DNA from: Xanthobacteraceae bacterium
Lineage (GTDB): Bacteria > Pseudomonadota > Alphaproteobacteria > Rhizobiales > Xanthobacteraceae
Assembly: GCA_030044035.1 (NCBI GenBank)
Contig: JASHWN010000105.1
Span: 1-5,309, forward strand
DNA: 5,309 nucleotides
Direction of reading: 5' to 3'
Shown: positions 1-5,309 of the stretch, piece by piece
Position numbering within the stretch: the first letter of the stretch is position 1
How the letters are laid out: each line of letters begins with the position of its first letter
Translations under genes and position numbers: made by a program
The notes under the pieces: model-generated
What the model was told of the DNA's origin: nothing
Seen by the model: the letters and a program-made list of their open reading frames with translations, nothing else
Database searches by the model: none

Positions 1-3000
1 GGCGGCGGCGGCGCGAGCGGCTGCAAGCGCTCGAGCGCGCGTGCCGCAGGCGCGGCGGAGCTATTCGCTGGTATTGCCGATTCGACCACACCGCCGGCCG
101 CCGGCAGGCGCAGATCTGGCGCGTCCGGATGCGGCGCCTGCGCGACCGCGCCTTGCTGGCGGTTCGCCTCGATCGCTTCGATGCGCCGGGTCTGCAACTC
201 GGTTGAGCGCAGGGTCAGCCAGCTCGTCAGCGCCGAGGTGTCGAGCACGCGCTTTGGCGCGCCGAGCGGCCCTTTGATGGTGACGGAGAGTTCCGGCCTG
301 GCGGCGATCAGCGCATTGGCGGGCGGCGCTTGCGAGATCGTCAGCCGCACATCGATCGCGGCGGCACTGAGGTCGACGCTGCCATCAAGCGCCAGCTCCG
401 CGCCGTGCTCGGCGTTGAGCACGACATGATTGAGATTGACGGCTCCAGCGGCGATCTCGACAGCGGCATTGGCCGCGGCCACCGCGACGCGGCCGTTTGC
501 CAACGCGGCGTTCACGGCGGCTTGTACTTTATTCATGTCGATCGGAGCGGTCTGGCCCGCGGCCTGCAACGCCGCCGTGAACACCGCGGGATCGAGGCCG
601 GCCAACTGTGCGTCCTTGACCGAAACCGTGCCATTGCCATGCAGCGAGCCGATGAGTGCCGCCGGCGTCGTGCCGAGGCCATCGCCCTCGAGGGTCAGGC
701 CGAGCTGTCCACCGACGACATTCATGGCCGGGCCTAAAAGTGCCGTAGCCGAAGCGTCGGTGATTGCGACTTTGGCATGGGCGGCCAACGCGCTGGCATT
801 GCGGCGGAACGTCAGCGCAGCGCTCAAGCGTCCGCCGCCGAAGTTGCCGGCGACGTCGTCGAAGCTGATCGTGCCAGGTTGAAAATGCACCACGCCGCCG
901 AGATCGCCCGCGACCGGCGAAGGCGTGAGAGACGCACTGTCGAACTTGAACGCGACGGCGCCGTTCACCGCGCCGAAGGCGCCGGCACCGATCGTGTTGC
1001 CCGACCATGCGCCGCTGCCGCCGCTGCGCGGCAACCCGAGCAGCATGGCGAAAAACTCCGGCGCATCGGCATTATCGGCATCGATGCGGCCATCAACGGC
1101 AATCGGGCTCACCAGATCCACGGCGAGCTGCCCGTGTACCGCGGCTTTGCCGACATTGCTCGCGATGTCGGTGAATGACAGTTTGCTGCCGTCGATCGCC
1201 AGCGCGGCCTTGACCGAGACCGGCACGGCAGCGCCGGGCTGTCCCGTCAGGACCTGGTGCAGCGGCCGCAAATCGCCTGCTGCGGCCTGCACCTGCAGCT
1301 GCGCCGAGGGACCGTGATCGCCGTTGACCCGAAGCGTGCCGCGCACTGCAGCGTCCAAGCCGCTGGCGCCGACTTTGCCGTCGATGCGGATGTCACCGCC
1401 GAGCGGTCCCGCAGCCGCAAGCGTCAACTGCCCTGGCAGCTGATCGACCGCGATCACGCGATCGAGCCCGAGCAGCGCCATCAGCGCGCTGCCGTCGTCG
1501 GCGTCGATCCGTCCGTCGATCTGCACGGCGGCGGCGGCGAAATGGGAAGGCTCGCCGTTCGCTTTTCCCGTAATGCCGAGCCGCATGGTGGCGAGATCGC
1601 CGTTGACTGAAAGCGCAGCGGTGCTGCCGCCGCTCGCCGTGTGCTCGAGATTAAGCACCGCGTGCATCTTGGCAGGCGTCAAGCGGCCGGCGAGCCGCCG
1701 CAGCGGCGCCGCGGCCTGCGGCGCGAATTTCGCCGCGATATCGCTCAGGCCGTCGAGCGCGCTGGCGGCGAGATCGAGCGTGACCCGCCCGCGCGGCCGC
1801 GACGACAGTTCGTCGATGCGCCCGCCGATATCGAGCTTGGCGCCGCCCAAATCGCCGATCGACAGCCGATCGATCTGCAGCTTGCCGGCGTCGAATTTCA
1901 CCTGCGTCAGGATCGACTTCGCCTCGACGCCGGCAAAGCTGGCGCGGCCGATATCGAGCGCGAGCGTCGCCTCCTGCGGCAGCGCCAGTCCGTTACTGCC
2001 GAGCGCGGACGTGACAAAGGTCCGGATCGCATCGAAATCGACGTCGGCGGCGCGCAGGTCGGCGTCGAGTCGCGCCGCGCGATTGTCCGTCGGCCAGCTA
2101 TAGGCAAAGCGTCCGTCGACCTGTTCGCGATCGAGCGCCGCGCTCAGCTTGTCGACGGCGATCCGATCGCTGGTGACCGTCACATCGCCGTCGGCGGTGA
2201 GCGCCCTCGCCTCGCCGGCCGCTCGGTCGGCATCGCGGCCGTTGAGCCACGCCAGCAGCATGCCGGCATCAGCCGACGTCAGCGCGGCGGGCCCGTGGAA
2301 GGCAAAGCCCTGCGGCGTGCCGGAAAAACGCCCGCTCAGATTCACCTCGGTCATGCCGGGGGCATGAAACTGCACGCCGTCGAGGCGCCAACCCGCCGGA
2401 TCGAAATCGAGCGCGCCATGCAGCGACTCGATGGTGTTGGCGCCGACGGTGAGCGCGCCGATGGAGAGCCCGAATCGCGCCGGCAGCGGCAGCTTGGCGT
2501 CGCCGGCGAATGCCTGCAGCACGTTGCGCAGCGCGACGAGCGGCGGCCGGTCGGTGAGATCCGGATCCGCCATGGCGCGGTCGAGATTGAGCTGCATGGC
2601 CGCGAGCTCGGCATTGAGGTGCGGCTGCGGCCCGAATGTCAGGTCGGCAGTGCCGCCGAACACGACCGCGCGTTCTTCCGGTCCGTAATGGATCGCCACA
2701 TCCTTCAACGTTGCGGCAGCCGGATCGGCCAGCAGCGCGGCTGTGGCGCGCCATGGCTCGCTGACCACGCGTTGGCCGTTGGCGAGCGTGGCGCCGACCG
2801 GGCGCGCCAGACTCATGGTGCCGTCGAAGTGCGGCACGCCGCCATCGAAACTCAGCGTGCCGTCGAACACGCTGGTTAGCGGCCGATCCGTCGGTTCGAC
2901 GTTGAGCCGCAGCTTTATCCCGCCGCCGCCGTCGACGGCGCTGCCGACGACGCGATAGCCGTACAGCGCGTCATCGACCACCACGCCGCCTTCGCCGCTG

Positions 3001-3524
3001 AACGGGCCGGTGAACGAGCGGACATCGCCGTTGCAGTAAAGTTTTTCCAACGCGAGCCGCTTGCCGGATGCCGCGTCGGTGAGCACGGCGCGCCCGTCCT
3101 CGATGGCAAAGCGCGAGATCGACAGCGCCTCGGGCCGGAATGCCGGCGCCAGTTTCGGCAGGTCGAGCGCGCCGGAGCGATCGAGCGTAAGGGAAAGCTG
3201 CGGCCCGATCAGGCGCACCTCGGACGCCTGCACCCTGCCGCGCAACAACGGCCCGAGCGCCAGTTCGAGCTTGAGCGTGCCGGCACGCAATTGCGGCGCC
3301 TGGCCGGCCTCGCCGACGGCGACGTCGCCCAGGGTGATCGAGGGTGACGGCAACAGCCGCGCGTCGATCGCGCCGTTGACGTGCACGGCGAGCCCGGTGA
3401 GCCGGCTCGCCTCGCTCTCGATCGCGGCGCGATAATGATTCCAATCGACGACGAGCGGCGCCACCAGCGCCGAGACGAGCGCCAGGATGATCGCGATTGC
3501 CAGTCCGAGCAGCGTCGTCTGCAC
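1..3524 (-). CDS. AsmA family protein, inner-membrane anchored (3' end outside window)
   Basis: The frame is open for 1174 codons from a GTG at 3524-3522 to the window edge, with no internal stop. An in-frame TAG lies 19 codons upstream and no other ATG, GTG or TTG lies between, so this start is well supported. Residues 5-26 form one hydrophobic membrane segment. The classic AsmA N-terminal signature follows: DWNHYR at 27-32 and LLPSPSITLGDV at 57-68. The rest is a long run of short beta-type segments rich in Gly, Asp and Ala. An AsmA-like C-terminal region spans roughly residues 880-1120, and an Ala/Pro-rich tail begins near 1130. In this family the N-terminus sits in the inner membrane and the body lies in the periplasm; relatives (AsmA, TamB, YhdP, YdbH) are linked to outer-membrane assembly and phospholipid transfer between membranes. 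The specific role here is inferred. Full length is probably only slightly longer, since the tail already looks C-terminal. Confidence 0.93.
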   Translation of the reverse strand, partial: MQTTLLGLAIAIILALVSALVAPLVVDWNHYRAAIESEASRLTGLAVHVNGAIDARLLPSPSITLGDVAVGEAGQAPQLRAGTLKLELALGPLLRGRVQASEVRLIGPQLSLTLDRSGALDLPKLAPAFRPEALSISRFAIEDGRAVLTDAASGKRLALEKLYCNGDVRSFTGPFSGEGGVVVDDALYGYRVVGSAVDGGGGIKLRLNVEPTDRPLTSVFDGTLSFDGGVPHFDGTMSLARPVGATLANGQRVVSEPWRATAALLADPAAATLKDVAIHYGPEERAVVFGGTADLTFGPQPHLNAELAAMQLNLDRAMADPDLTDRPPLVALRNVLQAFAGDAKLPLPARFGLSIGALTVGANTIESLHGALDFDPAGWRLDGVQFHAPGMTEVNLSGRFSGTPQGFAFHGPAALTSADAGMLLAWLNGRDADRAAGEARALTADGDVTVTSDRIAVDKLSAALDREQVDGRFAYSWPTDNRAARLDADLRAADVDFDAIRTFVTSALGSNGLALPQEATLALDIGRASFAGVEAKSILTQVKFDAGKLQIDRLSIGDLGGAKLDIGGRIDELSSRPRGRVTLDLAASALDGLSDIAAKFAPQAAAPLRRLAGRLTPAKMHAVLNLEHTASGGSTAALSVNGDLATMRLGITGKANGEPSHFAAAAVQIDGRIDADDGSALMALLGLDRVIAVDQLPGQLTLAAAGPLGGDIRIDGKVGASGLDAAVRGTLRVNGDHGPSAQLQVQAAAGDLRPLHQVLTGQPGAAVPVSVKAALAIDGSKLSFTDIASNVGKAAVHGQLAVDLVSPIAVDGRIDADNADAPEFFAMLLGLPRSGGSGAWSGNTIGAGAFGAVNGAVAFKFDSASLTPSPVAGDLGGVVHFQPGTISFDDVAGNFGGGRLSAALTFRRNASALAAHAKVAITDASATALLGPAMNVVGGQLGLTLEGDGLGTTPAALIGSLHGNGTVSVKDAQLAGLDPAVFTAALQAAGQTAPIDMNKVQAAVNAALANGRVAVAAANAAVEIAAGAVNLNHVVLNAEHGAELALDGSVDLSAAAIDVRLTISQAPPANALIAARPELSVTIKGPLGAPKRVLDTSALTSWLTLRSTELQTRRIEAIEANRQQGAVAQAPHPDAPDLRLPAAGGVVESAIPANSSAAPAARALERLQPLAPPP

Positions 3525-3528
3525 GGCG

Positions 3529-3533
3529 TCTCC
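3529..3533 (-). promoter_or_regulatory. Ribosome binding site of the AsmA-family gene
   Basis: GGAGA on the minus strand ends 4 bases before the GTG start at 3524, a good Shine-Dalgarno match at slightly short spacing. A second purine stretch, AAGGGA at 3544-3539, is too far away (14 bases) to be the main site. Together with the in-frame upstream stop, this motif fixes the GTG as the start. Confidence 0.65.
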
Positions 3534-3708
3534 GCGCGTCCCTTGTTGGCACGAACTCCGCGTGCTTGCCGGCCAAGCCTAAGCCAGGCCGCGACACTTT
3601 GCACCCTCTGCGCGGAGCCGTGTGCTGACCCACGGCCTGGCGCGCGAGCGCAATAGTCAAAAGCCCGCGTTTGCTGCAGGTGCGCCGGCTTCGGGGCTAT
3701 TCTATGTC

Positions 3709-3731
3709 GCACCGCGCTACGCGGGCGGTGC
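3709..3731 (-). terminator. Possible weak terminator hairpin after the hydrolase gene
   Basis: GCACCGC and GCGGTGC form a perfect 7-bp inverted repeat around a 9-base loop. It begins 8 bases downstream of the stop of the hydrolase gene, where a terminator would be expected. No T-tract follows on the minus strand, so it is not a canonical intrinsic terminator. In a genome this rich in GC a chance 7-bp stem is also plausible. Confidence 0.3.
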
Positions 3732-3739
3732 TCGAACCA

Positions 3740-4363
3740 TCACGCCGCGACGCCAAAACGCTTGGCCAGGTCCGCCGTCGTCATGTCGGTCGGTTTTCGC
3801 TCGAAACAGATGCCGGCCTCCTGCAGCGCTCTGGCGACAAGCGAAACGCATCCGTGACCGTTGTCGGGTATGGGGATGCGATCGCCCAGCGCAATGGACG
3901 CGGCGAGCAGCAGAAAATTGCGCAGGCTGTACTTTTGCCTCAGGCAGGATTTCGCGAATTGAACGGCTGCCTTGCGCCCGGCGTCCGGCAGGTCGAGCCA
4001 GACATAGTGGTAGTCGCGATCGCGGTAACTCCGGAGTTGGCTGATGACCACGCCGCGCGCGTTGACTTCCACCATCAGGCCGGCGTGGCTGATGACAAGC
4101 GCCGCGTGGCTCCAATAGGTGTAGGGACGATCCGCGGGGGCGCGATGGCGCATGCGTCCGAACGAGCGGATGAGCAATCCCAACCAGCCTTTGTGGCGCA
4201 CCAGGATGATGTCGCCCGGTCGAGGATGAGAAATGCTCTCCCCCGGCCCACAATGCACGTAAGCCGGCACGCCTGTCGCGGGCAGCGGGTCGAGTGCGGA
4301 CATTTCTGTGGACGCTTTAGTTCGACGATGGAGCGTAACAGCTAACCCGGTTGTCGTCACCAT
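3740..4363 (-). CDS. Permuted NlpC/P60 (YiiX-like) cysteine hydrolase
   Basis: The product has 207 residues from the ATG at 4363. It has the layout of the circularly permuted papain-fold NlpC/P60 group (YiiX/YaeF type). A PGDIILV strand at 49-55 comes first, then YWSHAALV at 83-90 with the probable catalytic His86. Next is MVEVNARGV at 97-105 with Glu99, and late in the chain GHGCVSLVARAL at 169-180 with the probable nucleophile Cys172. Having His before Cys is what marks the permuted type; classical NlpC/P60 peptidases have Cys first. Such enzymes are thought to cut amide or thioester bonds, sometimes in lipids or peptidoglycan; the substrate here is unknown. I see no signal peptide or membrane anchor, so a cytoplasmic location is the default. 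The start is uncertain: neither Met1 nor Met21 (ATG at 4303) has a clear ribosome binding site, and conserved sequence begins only near residue 40, so the shorter form is also plausible. Confidence 0.85.
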   Translation of the reverse strand: MVTTTGLAVTLHRRTKASTEMSALDPLPATGVPAYVHCGPGESISHPRPGDIILVRHKGWLGLLIRSFGRMRHRAPADRPYTYWSHAALVISHAGLMVEVNARGVVISQLRSYRDRDYHYVWLDLPDAGRKAAVQFAKSCLRQKYSLRNFLLLAASIALGDRIPIPDNGHGCVSLVARALQEAGICFERKPTDMTTADLAKRFGVAA

Positions 4364-4455
4364 GACCGCATCGGTAAGCGGCGGCCGGCACGCAGCCTGA
4401 TCAGTAACTACAGGCAGATTTGGCTGCGGCGGCCGGCAGCACAGTCGAGGCGAAC
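4364..4455. other. Gap of 92 bp between LamG gene and hydrolase gene
   Basis: This is a short spacer between two genes on the same strand. It carries a direct repeat and an internal inverted repeat (listed separately). There is no T-tract that would make a canonical terminator for the LamG gene and no recognisable promoter for the hydrolase. Co-transcription of the two genes is therefore possible but not shown. Confidence 0.5.
4378..4438. repeat. 13-bp direct repeat flanking an inverted repeat
   Basis: GCGGCGGCCGGCA occurs exactly at 4378-4390 and again at 4426-4438, with starts 48 bases apart. Between and partly overlapping the copies is an inverted repeat, CGCAGCC at 4391-4397 and GGCTGCG at 4422-4428. 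A smaller nested one is GCCTG at 4395-4399 with CAGGC at 4411-4415. The arrangement could fold into a hairpin at the end of the LamG transcript or could mark a protein-binding site. Both copies are GC-only except for the last base, so chance is not excluded. Confidence 0.45.
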
Positions 4456-5309
4456 TTAAGAGGTGCTCGTTCCGTTGGCGAAATGCGACGCGAGATCGCC
4501 GGGTTCGAGCGCGGCCTGGTATAGCGCGACCGACTGAATCTGGCCCCGGAACGGATAAAGCGGGGCGCCAGCGACGCCTCCCTGCGTTCGCGGCGGCTGA
4601 TCATTGTAGCCGGCACCGATGAAGAACGTCAGCGGCTGCTGGCTCGGATCCACCGCGGCATAAACCACTGGATTCGGCGAGGTCCAGGTCGCGTTCGGCG
4701 ACCCCGGCGTGTTGGAATCGCTATCGCTCTGCGGATTTATCCAGAGGCGGAGGAAGTTGTCCGAGCCGTAGGTCACCGCTACATAGGTTATGGGAGCCGG
4801 CATTGAGGCAGAAGGCTTGAGCGCCGCCCCTATCATTGTGTCAATCGGATTATTTTGTGCGCCGTCGCCGACGGCGATCGTCCAATTGTTCTTGTCATTA
4901 ATATAGAGCACAAAGCCCGCGGTTGGCGTGATTGCACCAAACACGACCCAAAGGAAGTTCGTGTCCGCTTCCGTCCAATTGGGCTTGACCCAGGCTTCGA
5001 TTGTGAATTCGGTCAATTGCGGCGAAGTCGACGCCCACGGGATGCTGACGTAACCTCCTTCGAAATCGACACTGGCGGGCAGGAGATTCTGGTCGACGGT
5101 GCCAGACTTACTGACATCGCCCGGTACAAGCGTTCCCTGGCGCAGCAGCAGGCCATTACTAGGCGATGGATTGGCTATCTGTGGGACTGTCGCCCCCATC
5201 GGATAGGCCGGCGGAATTGTATAAGCGCCGGTATGACCATTTTTGGAAAGATCGATTGCGCCGCCAAGGCTGGTGCTGTTCGGTGGCGGTGTCGGCGGGG
5301 GCGGCGCCG
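4456..5309 (-). CDS. LamG / concanavalin A-like domain protein (5' end outside window)
   Basis: The frame ends with TAA at 4458-4456 and is open to the right edge, giving 283 visible residues. The ATG at 5199 is internal: the same frame continues upstream through a proline-rich linker (APPPPTPPPNSTS). The visible part then has a spacer and one LamG-type beta-sandwich. Its diagnostic stretches are the early strand FTIEAWVKP (about residues 101-109), LRLWINP in the middle, and the closing motif VALYQAALEPGDLASHFANG (260-279), which matches the usual family ending. Such domains bind glycans or proteins and usually sit in secreted or surface proteins, often as the terminal module of a larger chain. 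The ligand cannot be told from the sequence. A signal peptide, if any, is outside the window. GC is about 50-55% at 4801-4920, well below the AsmA gene, which may reflect recent acquisition or its Asn/Thr/Ser-rich composition. Confidence 0.85.
   Translation of the reverse strand, partial: APPPPTPPPNSTSLGGAIDLSKNGHTGAYTIPPAYPMGATVPQIANPSPSNGLLLRQGTLVPGDVSKSGTVDQNLLPASVDFEGGYVSIPWASTSPQLTEFTIEAWVKPNWTEADTNFLWVVFGAITPTAGFVLYINDKNNWTIAVGDGAQNNPIDTMIGAALKPSASMPAPITYVAVTYGSDNFLRLWINPQSDSDSNTPGSPNATWTSPNPVVYAAVDPSQQPLTFFIGAGYNDQPPRTQGGVAGAPLYPFRGQIQSVALYQAALEPGDLASHFANGTSTS

Larger units (their letters stand above)
3525..3739. other. Intergenic gap of 215 bp before the AsmA gene
   Basis: No gene is supported here; the open frames that cross it are extensions of out-of-frame readings of the AsmA gene. 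It should hold the AsmA promoter. A TTGACT hexamer on the minus strand at 3660-3655 resembles a -35 box, but the hexamer 17 bases downstream of it is GC-rich and not a credible -10. Two hairpin-capable inverted repeats are present: 3709-3731, and 3617-3636 (GCCGTG and CACGGC around an 8-base loop). Confidence 0.5.

Noticed and set aside
1641..2879. Plus-strand open frame of 412 codons
   Set aside because: Its product is very rich in Arg, Gln and Ala with no recognisable domain. It lies wholly opposite the AsmA gene, whose frame gives a coherent family protein over 1174 codons.
1..3524. A frameshift or pseudogene in the large gene
   Set aside because: I translated the frame from 3524 to the window edge and found no stop and no break in the AsmA-like character.
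2971..3660. Minus-strand open frame of 229 codons overlapping the start of the AsmA gene
   Set aside because: It runs in another frame over the same DNA. Its product is Arg/Ala-rich low-complexity sequence, while the AsmA frame shows a membrane segment and family motifs there.
3655..3660. TTGACT as the -35 box of an AsmA promoter
   Set aside because: The hexamer 17 bases downstream is GC-rich and unlike any -10 box, so a single hexamer match is not enough to call a promoter.
3717..4253. Minus-strand open frame of 178 codons overlapping the hydrolase gene
   Set aside because: It is out of frame with the hydrolase. It has no domain, whereas the 4363-3740 frame carries the His, Glu and Cys motifs of the permuted NlpC/P60 group.
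5197..5199. ATG at 5199 as the start of the LamG protein
   Set aside because: The same frame continues without a stop to the window edge through a proline-rich linker, and no ribosome binding site precedes this ATG.

Overview
The window is GC-rich (about 65-68% in the lines I counted inside the large gene). It reads as an alphaproteobacterial chromosome, most likely a Bradyrhizobium-like or Xanthobacteraceae-like member of the Hyphomicrobiales. That placement rests on base composition, codon use and the style of the AsmA-family protein; no rRNA or other taxonomic marker is present.

All three genes I can support lie on the minus strand, so transcription runs from right to left. At the right (5309-4456) is the C-terminal part of a protein with a LamG/concanavalin A-like domain behind a proline-rich linker. 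Its 5' end lies outside the window and its GC content is clearly lower than that of its neighbours. After a 92-bp gap with a 13-bp direct repeat comes a complete gene of about 200 codons (4363-3740) for a permuted NlpC/P60 (YiiX-like) cysteine hydrolase. After a further 215-bp gap comes a very large AsmA-family gene (GTG start at 3524) that fills the rest of the window and is still open at base 1 after 1174 codons.

The AsmA-family protein should be an inner-membrane-anchored periplasmic protein of the AsmA/TamB/YhdP lipid-transfer group. It has its own upstream gap and a good ribosome binding site, and nothing links it functionally to the other two genes. The LamG protein and the hydrolase could form a small surface or cell-envelope pair, but only their order and strand suggest this. 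I found no RNA gene, insertion sequence, CRISPR array or phage module, and no convincing new system. Many long open frames opposite or overlapping the AsmA gene are by-products of its GC-rich codon use.
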